64,000 nt of DNA from Amycolatopsis lexingtonensis (GTDB lineage: Bacteria > Actinomycetota > Actinomycetes > Mycobacteriales > Pseudonocardiaceae). Location of the stretch: assembly GCF_014873755.1 (NCBI RefSeq), contig NZ_JADBEG010000001.1, positions 2,482,501-2,546,500 on the forward strand, in the 5' to 3' direction. Position numbers and translations under genes: made by a program. The notes beneath the pieces were generated by a model. That model was not told the origin of the DNA and made no database searches. It saw nothing but the letters and a program-made list of their open reading frames with translations. This document shows, piece after piece, positions 16,039 through 29,333 of the stretch. Each line of letters opens with the position of its first letter. The stretch's first letter is position 1.

Positions 16039-16986
16039 TCACCCGCGGGCGGGTCCGGTGCTCCCCCGCGTCACCAGTGTCGGCCGCGGCGCGCACACGT
16101 CCGCCGCTTCCTCGCCCACCAGCAGCTCCCGCAGAACGACCGCCGCGAGGGCGCCCAGCTCCGCCAAGGGCCGCCGGACCGCCGTGAGCGCCGGGCGGAC
16201 CAGCCGGCACAGCGGCGAGTCGTCCCACGACACCACCGAAACGTCGCCCGGCACCGCCAGGCCCAGCTCACGGGCCGCGGCCAGGGCGGCGACCGCCAGC
16301 ACGTCCGTGTCGCACACCAGCGCCGTCGGCGGCCGCGGCACCGCCAGCACGCGGTGGGCCACCCCGGCACCCGCCTCCACGCTGCCCGCGTCGGCCGTGC
16401 CCACCTCCAGGAAGCCCATGCGGGCCGCCGCCGCGGTGAACGCGTCCGCGCGCGCCGCCGGGTCGGCGAACACCGCCGGGCCCGCGATCCGGACCACCCG
16501 GCGGTGCCCGAGCGCGGCCAGGTAGCCGAGCACCTCGCCGGCCGCCGCGGCGTCGTCCACCCACACCGAAGGGACGCCCGGTGGCCCGGGTGGCCCGCCC
16601 AGCCGCACCGCGGGCACGCCGGGCGCCGGGCACCGCGGGCCGGCGAGCAGCAGCCCGTCCACCCGGCGCTGCCCCAGCCCGCGGACGGGCAGCAGCAGCG
16701 ACACCGGCCCGAGCTCGCGCTCGACGCCTTCCAGCAGCGCCACCAGGAACGGCTCGACGCCGAGCACGTCCGGGGCCCGGTCCAGGACCAGGCCGATCGC
16801 CCCCGTCCGGCCGCCGGCCAGTGCCCGCGCGGTGGTGCTCGGCGACCAGCCGAGGCGGCGGGCGATCTCGGTGATCCGCTGCCGGGTCGCTTCGGAGACG
16901 CCGGGGCGGCCGTTGAGCGCGTACGAGACGGCACCCTTCGACACCCCCGCTTCCCGCGCGATGTCCGTGATCGTCGGCCGCTTCAC
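16039..16986 (-). CDS. LacI-family regulator beside orphan CebE-like gene
   Basis: A 315-residue repressor. The N-terminal HTH is TITDIAREAGVSKGAVSYALNGRPGVSE with hinge helix STTARALAGG. The sugar-binding core ends in DVSVVSWDDSPLCRLVRPALTAVRRP, as in CebR-like proteins. It is divergent from the second cebE-like gene with one CebR-type box between them. GTG at 16986 with GGAGGAG upstream gives the standard HTH start; the frame is open further upstream, but the extension is not typical. It differs clearly from the other LacI protein at 25790-26848, for example a shorter, Gly/Pro-rich core. Likely role: autoregulation and control of the adjacent binding protein. Confidence 0.85.
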   Translation of the reverse strand: MKRPTITDIAREAGVSKGAVSYALNGRPGVSEATRQRITEIARRLGWSPSTTARALAGGRTGAIGLVLDRAPDVLGVEPFLVALLEGVERELGPVSLLLPVRGLGQRRVDGLLLAGPRCPAPGVPAVRLGGPPGPPGVPSVWVDDAAAAGEVLGYLAALGHRRVVRIAGPAVFADPAARADAFTAAAARMGFLEVGTADAGSVEAGAGVAHRVLAVPRPPTALVCDTDVLAVAALAAARELGLAVPGDVSVVSWDDSPLCRLVRPALTAVRRPLAELGALAAVVLRELLVGEEAADVCAPRPTLVTRGSTGPARG

Positions 16987-17073
16987 CGCGCTCCTCCGTT
17001 CGCCCGGTGTCCGTCCGGACACCCGCCGTCGCGCACCTTGACAACCCGCCGCGGCCGGAACGAGACTCGCCCC

Positions 17074-17087
17074 CGGGAGCGCTCCCA
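17074..17087. promoter_or_regulatory. CebR-type box in the LacI/SBP divergent region
   Basis: CGGGAGCGCTCCCA, 13 of 14 matches, lies 53 bases before the SBP ATG and 88 bases before the divergent lacI-type start. It can serve either gene and could bind CebR or the local LacI protein. Confidence 0.8.
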
Positions 17088-17126
17088 ATCACGAGGGAGT
17101 GATTTGTGAACGGGGAGTGCGCGCGC

Positions 17127-18398
17127 ATGAAGCAGATCCGAAGACGGCTGGCCGCGGCCGTCGCATTTGTCTTGCTGGTCCTGACCGCGGGCTGCGGTCC
17201 GGCCACGCCCGAAAAGATCACGCTGACACTGGCGACGTTCGGGCAGTTCGGCTACGAGGACCTGATCCCCGGCTACGAATTCACCCACCCCGGGCTCACG
17301 GTGCGGCAGGTCCGCACCGAGCAGGGCGGCCCCTACCACCAGGACCTGCTGGCCAAGCTGCAGAACGGCGGGGAGCTCGCCGACATCCAGGCCGTTGAGG
17401 AGGGGCACCTCGCCGACGTGCTCGCGCAGGCGGGGAAGTTCACCGACCTGGCCAAGGCCGGCCCCGCCGACGTCCGGCCCGGCCGGTGGCTGGAGTGGAA
17501 GTACGAAGCGGGCCGCAGCAAGGACGGCAAGCTCGTCGGATACGGCACCGACATCGGCCCGCTCGCCATGTGCTACCGCAAGGACCTGCTCGAAGCGGCC
17601 GGCCTGCCGACCGATCCCGGTTCGGTGAAGACGATGTTCGCGTCCTGGGACAGCTATTTCCAGGCCGGCGAGCGGTACGTCAAGCGCTCCAAGGGCAAGG
17701 CGTGGTTCGACTCCGCGGCGCAGAACTTCAACGCCATGGTCAACCAGCTCCCGACCGGCTACCTGGACCACGACGACCACTCCACCCTGGACACGAACAC
17801 CGCGCTGCGCGACGCCTGGAACCAGGTCACCACGGCGGTGAAGCAGGGCCAGTCGGCGGGGCTCACCGCGTTCGCCGACGACGGGAACAACGGCCTGCGC
17901 ACCGGCGCCTTCGCGACGAAGGTCTGTCCTTCCTGGATGCTCGGCGTCATCGAGCAGCAAGCGGGCCTCGCCAACGCGGGCAAGTGGGCGATCACCGACG
18001 CGTTCCCGAACGGCGGCGGCAACTGGGGTGGCTCGTACCTGACCGTCCCCGCCTCGAGCCCGCACCAGAAGGAGGCCGCCGCGCTCGCCGCCTGGCTGAC
18101 CGCGCCCGAGCAGCAGCTGCACGCGTTCCGGGTGAGCGGGAACTTCCCGAGCCAGGTCGAGGCCTTCACCTCCCCCGACCTGCTGAGCGAGATGAACGGC
18201 TACTTCGGCGGCGCGCTGAGCGGCCAGGTCTTCGTCGCCCAGGCGCAGAAAGTCGGGAAACCGCAGTACAAGGGCCCTGGCGACGGCAAGATCCAGGAGA
18301 CGGTGATCGCACCCGCGCTCAAGTCCGTCGAGCAGGGCGCCGACCCGGCCGCGGTCTGGGAGCAGGTGCTGATCGGGGTGCACCGGGTCGTGCCCTGA
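17127..18398 (+). CDS. Orphan CebE-like sugar ABC substrate-binding lipoprotein
   Basis: A 423-residue extracytoplasmic solute-binding lipoprotein. The signal peptide MKQIRRRLAAAVAF ends in the lipobox LTAGC. The family 1 binding-protein core then runs closely parallel to the CebE-like protein at 27035-28339: shared segments include GKAWFDSAAQNFNAMVNQLP, GGGNWGGSYLTVP, AAWLTAPEQQ and QKPQYKGPGDG-like stretches. It presumably binds cello-oligosaccharides or another beta-glucan fragment for an ABC importer. No permease or ATPase gene follows; a GNAT gene lies downstream instead. GTG at 17106 is an alternative start, but the ATG here has GGGGAG ideally placed. A duplication of cebE with regulator is likely. 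Confidence 0.87.
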   Translation: MKQIRRRLAAAVAFVLLVLTAGCGPATPEKITLTLATFGQFGYEDLIPGYEFTHPGLTVRQVRTEQGGPYHQDLLAKLQNGGELADIQAVEEGHLADVLAQAGKFTDLAKAGPADVRPGRWLEWKYEAGRSKDGKLVGYGTDIGPLAMCYRKDLLEAAGLPTDPGSVKTMFASWDSYFQAGERYVKRSKGKAWFDSAAQNFNAMVNQLPTGYLDHDDHSTLDTNTALRDAWNQVTTAVKQGQSAGLTAFADDGNNGLRTGAFATKVCPSWMLGVIEQQAGLANAGKWAITDAFPNGGGNWGGSYLTVPASSPHQKEAAALAAWLTAPEQQLHAFRVSGNFPSQVEAFTSPDLLSEMNGYFGGALSGQVFVAQAQKVGKPQYKGPGDGKIQETVIAPALKSVEQGADPAAVWEQVLIGVHRVVP

Positions 18399-18464
18399 GG
18401 CCGGGCCGCGCGCCGCGGCGAAACCCGCTCGCGCCGGGGCCGGGCCGTTGGCAGGGTGACCGTC

Positions 18465-18983
18465 ATGACCGACCTCGCCCCGCTCCTCGGCCACCCCGTC
18501 CGCCGTCCCGGACCGGACGACCACCTGCCCGTGCTCGCCGTCCTGGACACCTGGTGGGGCGGGCTCGGTGGCGAAGAGGGCTCCCGTCAACGGGCCCTGC
18601 TCCTGCCGAAGCTCATGTTCCAGCACTTCACCCGCAGCAGCTTCCTGGTGACCGGCGACGACCGGATCGTCGCGTTCCTGATCGGGTTCCTCTCGCCGTC
18701 GCGGCCGGCCGAGAGCTACATCCACTTCGTCGGGGTCGATCCGGCCGAACGCGGGCGTGGCCTGGGCGCGGCGCTGTACGAGCGCTTCTTCGCCCACAGC
18801 CGCGAGAACGGGCGCTCGGTGGTGCGGGCGATCACGTCGCCGGTCAACAAGGGTTCGCACGCGTTCCACACCCGGATGGGGTTCGTCACCGAACCAGGAC
18901 CGAAGGAGTTCGAGGGGTTGCCGGTCCAGCCCGACTACGACGGGCCGGGCCTGGACCGGCTGAGTTTCCGCAAGGATCTCTGA
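18465..18983 (+). CDS. GNAT-family N-acetyltransferase
   Basis: A 172-residue acetyltransferase. The acetyl-CoA loop is VDPAERGRGLGAALY (near residue 93), followed by a helix and NKGSHAFHTRMGF, the usual C-terminal half of the fold. The substrate is unknown. It lies 66 bases after the orphan SBP gene and may be read from the same transcript, but no functional link is evident. ATG at 18465 with AGGGTGA upstream is preferred over GTG at 18456. Confidence 0.82.
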   Translation: MTDLAPLLGHPVRRPGPDDHLPVLAVLDTWWGGLGGEEGSRQRALLLPKLMFQHFTRSSFLVTGDDRIVAFLIGFLSPSRPAESYIHFVGVDPAERGRGLGAALYERFFAHSRENGRSVVRAITSPVNKGSHAFHTRMGFVTEPGPKEFEGLPVQPDYDGPGLDRLSFRKDL

Positions 18984-18990
18984 GTGGAGC

Positions 18991-19029
18991 CCGGGCCGGA
19001 CGGCGGCTGCGCGGCACCGCCCGGCCCGG
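18991..19029. terminator. Bidirectional stem-loop between GNAT and GH6 genes
   Basis: CCGGGCCGG pairs with CCGGCCCGG around a GC-rich 21-base loop with further internal pairing (GGCGGC/GCCGC-like). It lies exactly between two convergent stops. Confidence 0.55.
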
Positions 19030-19035
19030 AAACCG

Positions 19036-20844
19036 TTACTGCACCGGCGGGTAGGCGTTCTGGACCAGTTCCTCGAACTGGGCCTCGAACCACTTGCCGG
19101 ACAGTGGCGCGTTCGGCAGCGCACCGGTCAGGTTGCCGCCGTTGGCCTGCTGGCTGCCGTGGAAGGTCGGGTCGCACATCTGGTCGAAACCCTTGCCTTC
19201 GTCGTTCGGGATCTGCGAGCTCGCGCCGTCGGACTCACCCGGCGGCTTGATCCAGACGTAGGCGTCGAAGTGCGCCGCCGGCGAGGCCGTCGGCCGCACG
19301 CCCAGCCCGGCTCCGCTCTGGTTGCACCAGTTGCCGCGGTGCAGCCGCCGGTCGATCCGGCCGGAGTTGACGTAGCTGTCCACAGTGGACCCCGACGCGC
19401 CGCTCGGCCGGGCCGAGCCGCCCCAGCCGTTGCGGGAGGTGTCGATCAGCATGCCGATGCCGCTCGGCAGGCCCGCGGAGACGAACGCGTTGTACATCGC
19501 CGTCGCGAACGGAACCTCCGAGAAGTACGGGTTCCACTGGTAGAACGTCGCCGACTTGAGCTGCTGCCCGCCGACGGTCAGGTTCGGATCGGGCAGGTTC
19601 GGCTCGGTCAGCGGGGTGTAGTTCGCCGTGTCGCTGATGAAGCCGTCGATGCTGTTCACCCCGGCCGTCGTGCCCTGCAGCACCTGCTTGACCAGGTTCA
19701 CGAACGGGCCGAAGTTGCTGTCCCAGCCCAGCCACGCCGAGTGCGCGATGTCCAGGTAGTTGTAGACGTTGGAGATCGCGTGCAGCTTGTTCAGCGCGTA
19801 CTGGATGCCCTGGGTGTACGCCCCGGTGGACTGCGCTTCGGCGCACTTGGCCGTCGAGGTGTTGGTGATCAGGTTGGGCAGCGAGTCCGGTTCGACGACC
19901 GCGACGACCCGCAGCGGCGCGTACTTCGCGTCCGAGAGGATCGAAGCGATCGGGTCGATGTACTCGCTCTTGTAGCGGGCCAGGCCGTCCGTGCCGGCCT
20001 GCAGCTCACCGTTGGACGCCAGCGCCGCGCAGTCGCGGTTGGGCAGGTCGTAGACGACGATCTGGATCGTCACCGGCGTCCCGCCGCTCGCCTGGCTCAG
20101 CGCCGCGTCGAGGTGCCCGCGCAGGCCGCGAGCGCTCGACGTGCCCTCGATCGCCGCGATCCGGTCCAGCCACACGGCGGTGGAGGTGTTGGCGACCTTG
20201 GCCATCTGGGTGCCGAGCGTGCCGCCCTTGGCCGCGGCCGCGGCCGACACCTCCGACGACCAGTCCGGGTTGACGTACCCCTTCGCCCCGGAGTACGGGT
20301 TGTCCACGTGGGTCCCGGGCTGGGGCGTCGTGGTCGGTCCCGTCGGGGTCGTGGGCGTCGTGGGGGTGGTCGGCGTGGTCGGGGTCGTCGGCGTGGTGGA
20401 CGGGCCACCCGTGGTGCCGTCGCAGACGACGCCGTTCAGGGTGAACGTCGCGGGCACGGCGTTCGTGCCGGAGTACGAGCCGTTGAAGCCGAAGCTCGCC
20501 GTCGCGTTCGACCCGAGCGCGCCGCCCCACGAGGGGTTCTTCGCGCTCACGTGCTTGCCGCTCTGGCTGAACGTGGCGCTCCAGCCCTGCTGCACCTGCT
20601 GGTTGCCGGCGAAGTCCCACTGGACGTCCCAGCTCGTGAGGGCGTCGCCGAGGTTGGTCACCGCGAGGTTCGCGGTGAAGCCGGTGTCCCACTGGTTGAC
20701 GGTGTAGGTGACCTTGCACCCGGTGGCGGCGGTCGCCGGGCTGCCGCCGGCCACCAGCAGCCCCGCGACGACCGCGGCGGCCGTCACCGAGGAAGCCGCG
20801 GCGAGCCGCACCTTCCTCTTCGGGGACCAGAATTCACTCCTCAT
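19036..20844 (-). CDS. Secreted GH6 exocellobiohydrolase with CBM2
   Basis: A 602-residue cellobiohydrolase acting from the non-reducing end. The signal peptide (to about residue 40) precedes an N-terminal CBM2 (about 42-145), a linker built of TPT repeats (about 150-172), and a GH6 domain to the C-terminus. Motifs include YDLPNRDCAA and VVEPDSLPNL, with the conserved catalytic aspartates, and YVWIKPPGESDG, with the C-terminal base. Insertions such as GGQQLKSATFYQWNPYF agree with tunnel-forming loops of exo-enzymes like Cel6B of Thermobifida. It is third in the GH48-GH5-GH6 operon, 31 bases after the GH5 stop, and has no CebR box of its own; the box at 25376 serves it. Confidence 0.93.
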   Translation of the reverse strand: MRSEFWSPKRKVRLAAASSVTAAAVVAGLLVAGGSPATAATGCKVTYTVNQWDTGFTANLAVTNLGDALTSWDVQWDFAGNQQVQQGWSATFSQSGKHVSAKNPSWGGALGSNATASFGFNGSYSGTNAVPATFTLNGVVCDGTTGGPSTTPTTPTTPTTPTTPTTPTGPTTTPQPGTHVDNPYSGAKGYVNPDWSSEVSAAAAAKGGTLGTQMAKVANTSTAVWLDRIAAIEGTSSARGLRGHLDAALSQASGGTPVTIQIVVYDLPNRDCAALASNGELQAGTDGLARYKSEYIDPIASILSDAKYAPLRVVAVVEPDSLPNLITNTSTAKCAEAQSTGAYTQGIQYALNKLHAISNVYNYLDIAHSAWLGWDSNFGPFVNLVKQVLQGTTAGVNSIDGFISDTANYTPLTEPNLPDPNLTVGGQQLKSATFYQWNPYFSEVPFATAMYNAFVSAGLPSGIGMLIDTSRNGWGGSARPSGASGSTVDSYVNSGRIDRRLHRGNWCNQSGAGLGVRPTASPAAHFDAYVWIKPPGESDGASSQIPNDEGKGFDQMCDPTFHGSQQANGGNLTGALPNAPLSGKWFEAQFEELVQNAYPPVQ

Positions 20845-20875
20845 CGAGTGTGCTCCTTCGTGTTCGGTGGACGGG

Positions 20876-25337
<4,462 letters not shown>

Positions 25338-25375
25338 GGCTGCGGAACTCCTTTGTCCGTAGGGAGCCAGCGATC

Positions 25376-25389
25376 TGGGAGCGCTTCCA
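25376..25389. promoter_or_regulatory. CebR box upstream of the GH48-GH5-GH6 operon
   Basis: TGGGAGCGCTTCCA, 13 of 14 matches (equivalently TGGAAGCGCTCCCA on the operon strand), lies 38 bases before the GH48 ATG. It is the only box seen for this three-gene operon. Confidence 0.82.
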
Positions 25390-25789
25390 GGCGCAGACGG
25401 TAGCCAGCCGGAAACCTGGATGTAAAGAATCGAGTCAGAAGGACACCTCGCCCGCGGACGTCACTTCTGCGCACCGGGCGAACGACGGCTCACTGAACAC
25501 TCCTGAACAGCTCCACCCGAAAGTGGGTACGCCACCTGTTCGGCGTAGTGAAGTGGTGACTTGGAGTGTTGAGGAAACGCTGTTTAGCGCCGAAAGCGTA
25601 CATCTCGGCCCGCGAGGTGCCGCCCAGCGAGACCGCACGCTGGACCGGGGTGCGGGATCGTGCGCGGCCGAACGAGCGCACGGCGTGCTCCGCGTGCCGG
25701 ACCCGGCCCGCCGGGCGCGCCCGCGTTTCAGCCAGCACAGCCGCACACCCGGCGGCTCGGCAAAGGTCAAGACACCTCGGCGAGGGAGT
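25390..25789. other. Gene-free region between GH48 operon promoter and cebR end
   Basis: About 400 bases. Its 25440-25620 part is less GC-rich than its surroundings. Several open frames cross it, but none has a plausible start, codon usage or recognisable sequence. It must hold the GH48 promoter at its left and the cebR terminator at its right. Confidence 0.4.
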
Positions 25790-26848
25790 TCAGCTCGAGG
25801 CGCGCACCGCCAGCGACACCGGCAGTATCTGCTGCCGCGGCTTCAAGCTCTGGTCGTCGAGCAGCTGCAGCAGCGTCTCCACCATCGCGTGCACCTGCTC
25901 CCGCGGGTCCTGGTGCACCGACGTCAGCGGCGGGTCCATCGCCGGGGCGAGGGTGGCGTTGTCGTCGAAGCTGACCACCGCGACGTCGGCCGGGATGCGG
26001 CGGCCGGCCGCGTCCAGCGTGCGCAGGGCGCCCACCGCCATCATGTCGCTCGCCACGAACACCGCGTCGAGGTCCGCGTGGCGGGCCAGCAGCGCGGACA
26101 TCGCGTTCGCGCCGCCGGACAGCGTGAAGTCGGCCTCTTCGGCCAGGTCGGCGGGGTCGAGGCCGGCGTCGAGGAGTGTCTTGCGCCAGCCCGCGAGGCG
26201 GTCGATCGAGGCGCTCTGGTCCTGCGGGCCGGCGATCGTCCCGATCCGCCGGCGCCCGGCCGCGACCAGGTGTTCCACCGCCAGGCGCGCGCCGCCTTCG
26301 TTGTCGAAGTCGACCACGTGGACGCCGCGGCGGATGCCGGCGGCCTGGCCGCCGAAGACCACCGGGATGCGCAGCAGTCGCAGGGCCTTGGGGAGCGGGT
26401 CCGCGCGGTGCGGCGCGAACACCAGTGCGCCGTCGACGTGGCCGCCTTCGAGGAAGCGGACGGTCTTGCTCAGGTCCTCGCGCGTGTCGCTGAAGATGAG
26501 CACCATCTGGCGGCCGACGTCGGCGAGTTCGCGGTACCCCGCGCGCATGACGGACGTCCGGTACGGGTCGTCGAGGAGCCGGTTTTCCGGCTCCGAGAGC
26601 ACCACGGCGATCGCGCCGGTGCGGCGGGTGACCAGCGAGCGGGCCGCCTGGTTCGGGGAATAGCCCAGGTCACGGGCCGCGGCTTGGACCTTCTCGCGCG
26701 CCGCCGCGCTGACGTACGCGTCGTCGTTCAGCGCGCGCGACGCCGTCGACCGCGACACGCCGGCGAACGCCGCGACGTCCTCCAACGTCGGCCGCTCTTC
26801 ATCCCCTGCTCGAGGCCCCACGCCTACCGCCCTCGCTCCCGCAACCAC
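25790..26848 (-). CDS. cebR: LacI-family cellobiose regulator CebR
   Basis: A 352-residue repressor. The HTH PTLEDVAAFAGVSRSTASRALNDDAYVS (about 20-47) is followed by hinge ARSLVTRRTG and a sugar-binding core with FVASDMMAVGALRTL and VSFDDNATLAPAMDPPLTSV. It is divergent from the cebE-type gene, as in Streptomyces, where CebR binds TGGGAGCGCTCCCA and is released by cellobiose. Boxes at 26967-26980 and weaker ones at 26888 and 26997 lie between the two genes. GTG at 26848 is the longest start; a GTG nine codons later is possible, and the first 15 residues are not conserved in type. It is the most probable regulator of all boxes in the window. Confidence 0.87.
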   Translation of the reverse strand: MVAGARAVGVGPRAGDEERPTLEDVAAFAGVSRSTASRALNDDAYVSAAAREKVQAAARDLGYSPNQAARSLVTRRTGAIAVVLSEPENRLLDDPYRTSVMRAGYRELADVGRQMVLIFSDTREDLSKTVRFLEGGHVDGALVFAPHRADPLPKALRLLRIPVVFGGQAAGIRRGVHVVDFDNEGGARLAVEHLVAAGRRRIGTIAGPQDQSASIDRLAGWRKTLLDAGLDPADLAEEADFTLSGGANAMSALLARHADLDAVFVASDMMAVGALRTLDAAGRRIPADVAVVSFDDNATLAPAMDPPLTSVHQDPREQVHAMVETLLQLLDDQSLKPRQQILPVSLAVRASS

Positions 26849-26887
26849 CTGGACGTCGACAGCTTAACCGGCAAGCGTGGTCAAGTC

Positions 26888-26901
26888 CGGGAGCGCTCCT
26901 C
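26888..26901. promoter_or_regulatory. Degenerate CebR box near cebR start
   Basis: CGGGAGCGCTCCTC keeps the central GGGAGCGCTCC but loses outer bases (11 of 14). It is 40 bases before the cebR start, so it may give weaker autoregulation. Confidence 0.45.
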
Positions 26902-26966
26902 GCAGGAAACGCTCCGGTTACGACCCCTTGACACCGGTGAGACCCCCAAGCAGACTCTGCGACACC

Positions 26967-26980
26967 TGGGAGCGCTCCCA
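26967..26980. promoter_or_regulatory. Perfect CebR box before cebEFG-bglC
   Basis: TGGGAGCGCTCCCA, the exact palindrome, lies 54 bases before the cebE-type GTG. A half-degenerate neighbour TGAGAGCGCTCATT follows at 26997-27010. The tandem arrangement suggests tight control of the uptake operon. Confidence 0.88.
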
Positions 26981-27034
26981 GATCGGCTCCCAGCAGTGAG
27001 AGCGCTCATTCCCGTCAACAAGGTGGTTGGACAC

Positions 27035-28339
27035 GTGAGAACGATCCGGAACGGCCTGGTCCTGGCACTGGGCATCACGATGACGGCGCTCGGCGCCACG
27101 GCCTGTGGTGGGGGCGGTGACAGCAGCACCCCGCCCGCGGCGGGCCCGAACGAGCACGTGGACCTGACGCTGGCGACGTTCACCGAGTTCGGCTACGAGG
27201 CCCTCATCCCGGAGTACGAGCGGCTTCACCCGAACATCAAGATCACCCACCGCAAGACCGGCCAGGGCGGCCCGTACCACGAGGAGCTGGTCACCAAGCT
27301 CGCCGCCGGCTCGGGCCTCGCCGACGTCACGGCGCTCGAAGAAGGTCACCTGTCCGACTTCCTCGACAAGGGCTCGAAGTTCAACGACCTGAGCAAGATC
27401 GGCCCGGCCGACGCCTCCCCCGACCGCTGGCTGAGCTGGAAGTACGACGCCGCCAAGACCAAGGACGGCAAGCTCATCGGCTACGGCACCGACATCGGGC
27501 CGCTGGCCATGTGCTACCGCAAGGACATGTTCAAGGCCGCCGGCCTGCCGGACGACCCCGAAGCGGTCAAGCCGCTGTTCGCCACCTGGGACAGCTACTT
27601 CGCCGCGGGTGCGGACTTCGTGAAGAAGAGCAACGGCAAGGCCTGGTTCGACTCGGCCGCGCAGAACTTCAACGCCATGGTCAACCAGCTCCCCGAGGGC
27701 TACATCGGCAGCGACGACAAGCTCGCCGTCGAGAGCAACCAGGGCATCAAGGACGCCTGGACCAAGGTCACCGACGCGGTCGCCAAGGGCGAGTCGGCCA
27801 AGCTCACCGCGTTCAGCAACGAGTGGAACACCGGCTTCAAGCAGGGCGCGTTCGCCACGAAGGTGTGCCCGGCCTGGATGCTCGGCGTGATCAAGGAGCA
27901 GGCCGGCCCGGAGAACGCGAACAAGTGGGCGGTCACCGCGGCCTTCCCCGGCGGCGGCGGCAACTGGGGCGGCTCGTACCTGACCGTGCCGACGCAGTCG
28001 AAGCACCCGAAGGAGGCCGCCGAGCTCGCGGCCTGGCTGACCGCGCCGGAGCAGCAGATCAAGGCGTTCCAGGCCAAGGGCACGTTCCCGAGCCAGGTCA
28101 AGGCCCTCACCGACCCCGCGCTGCTGAACAAGACCGACGACTACTTCGGCGGCACGAAGGTCGGCGAGCTGTTCGCCGAGCAGGCCAAGAAGGTCCAGAA
28201 GCCGCAGTACAAGGGCCCGGGCGACGGCCAGATCCAGGAGAACGCGTCCAGCCCGGCACTGCAGGCCGTCGAACAGGGCAAGTCGGCGGCGGACGGCTGG
28301 AACCAGATGGTCGACGCCGCGAAGAAGATCACGCGCTGA
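27035..28339 (+). CDS. cebE: Cello-oligosaccharide ABC substrate-binding lipoprotein CebE
   Basis: A 434-residue family 1 solute-binding lipoprotein. VRTIRNGLVLALGITMTALGATAC is the signal peptide and lipobox; the lipidated Cys is at about residue 24, followed by a Gly/Ser-rich tether. The core has FTEFGYEALIPEYE, GTDIGPLAMCYRKD, FDSAAQNFNAMVNQLP and PGGGGNWGGSYLTVP. It captures cellobiose/cellotriose outside the membrane and hands them to CebF and CebG, powered by an ATPase (MsiK type) not encoded here. It is first of four genes with 4-base spacing to cebF. The GTG has AAGGTGG about ten bases upstream. Assignment to cellobiose rests on synteny with cebR, bglC and the boxes. Confidence 0.9.
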   Translation: MRTIRNGLVLALGITMTALGATACGGGGDSSTPPAAGPNEHVDLTLATFTEFGYEALIPEYERLHPNIKITHRKTGQGGPYHEELVTKLAAGSGLADVTALEEGHLSDFLDKGSKFNDLSKIGPADASPDRWLSWKYDAAKTKDGKLIGYGTDIGPLAMCYRKDMFKAAGLPDDPEAVKPLFATWDSYFAAGADFVKKSNGKAWFDSAAQNFNAMVNQLPEGYIGSDDKLAVESNQGIKDAWTKVTDAVAKGESAKLTAFSNEWNTGFKQGAFATKVCPAWMLGVIKEQAGPENANKWAVTAAFPGGGGNWGGSYLTVPTQSKHPKEAAELAAWLTAPEQQIKAFQAKGTFPSQVKALTDPALLNKTDDYFGGTKVGELFAEQAKKVQKPQYKGPGDGQIQENASSPALQAVEQGKSAADGWNQMVDAAKKITR

Positions 28340-28343
28340 GCCG

Positions 28344-29333
28344 ATGACCGTCCTCGACAAGGTCGCGCCGGAAGGGAGTAAGGCCGGGGAGCGCACGTCT
28401 CCCCGGCCCACCTTCCGTCACCGGTTGAGCCGGTGGGACGTCAAGGTCTCGCCGTACCTCTACATCGCGCCGTTCTTCATCCTCTTCGGGATCGTCGGGC
28501 TGTTCCCGCTGCTCTACACCGCCTACGTCTCGCTGTTCAAGTGGGAAGCCGGGAGCGACGACCCCGACTTCATCGGCCTCGACAACTTCAAGGAGCTCTT
28601 CGCCGACGCGCAGTTCTGGAACGCGCTGACGAACACGATCAGCATCTTCCTGCTCTCCAGCGTCCCGCAGATCATCATCGCCGTGCTGCTGGCGGCCCTG
28701 CTCGGCGCCCGGCTGCGCGGGGCCACCGGCTGGCGGGTGGGCATCCTGCTGCCGTACGCGGCCAGCCTCGTCGCCATCGGCATCATCTTCGCCAACCTGT
28801 TCGGCCCCAAGTACGGGCTGATCAACGGCGTGTTGCAGACCATCGGGCTGGACCCGGTCGATTGGCAGGCCAGCCGCTTCGGCAGCCACGTCGCGATCGC
28901 GATCATGGTCAACTGGCGCTGGACCGGCTACAACGCCCTGATCGTGCTGGCGGCCATGCAGGCCATCCCGAAGGAGCTGCACGAGGCGGCGCTGATCGAC
29001 GGCGCCGGCACGTGGCGCCGCTTCTGGAACGTCACCCTGCCACTGCTCCGGCCGACGCTGATCTTCGTCACCATCACCTCGACGATCGGCGGCCTGCAGA
29101 TCTTCACCGAGCCGAAGCTGTTCGACGCCATGCCCGGGTCGAACAACGGCGGTTCCACCAACCAGTTCCAGACCGTGACGCTGTACCTCTACCAGACGGC
29201 GTTCCAGAACGCCGATCTCGGCTACGCCTCGGCGATCGCCTGGGTGCTGTTCCTGATCATCGTGCTGATCGCGCTGGGGAACTTCTTCCTCACCGGCCGG
29301 CTCGCCCGTCCCCAGGCGGTGAAGAAGAAATGA
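28344..29333 (+). CDS. cebF: Sugar ABC transporter permease CebF
   Basis: A 329-residue, six-helix permease of the MalF type. Its cytoplasmic N-terminus is followed by YLYIAPFFILFGIVGLFPLLY, helices near 85-110, 120-140 and 170-185, the EAA loop EAALIDGAGTWRRFW (about 213-227) that docks to the ATPase, and final helices before LARPQAVKKK. It forms the heterodimeric channel with CebG. The start is 4 bases after cebE, and its stop overlaps the ATG of cebG (ATGA), indicating coupling. Confidence 0.92.
   Translation: MTVLDKVAPEGSKAGERTSPRPTFRHRLSRWDVKVSPYLYIAPFFILFGIVGLFPLLYTAYVSLFKWEAGSDDPDFIGLDNFKELFADAQFWNALTNTISIFLLSSVPQIIIAVLLAALLGARLRGATGWRVGILLPYAASLVAIGIIFANLFGPKYGLINGVLQTIGLDPVDWQASRFGSHVAIAIMVNWRWTGYNALIVLAAMQAIPKELHEAALIDGAGTWRRFWNVTLPLLRPTLIFVTITSTIGGLQIFTEPKLFDAMPGSNNGGSTNQFQTVTLYLYQTAFQNADLGYASAIAWVLFLIIVLIALGNFFLTGRLARPQAVKKK

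Noticed and set aside
25435..25770. Open frames in the cebR/GH48 intergenic region
   Set aside because: No ribosome-binding site, no family resemblance, and amino-acid composition typical of GC-rich non-coding frames.
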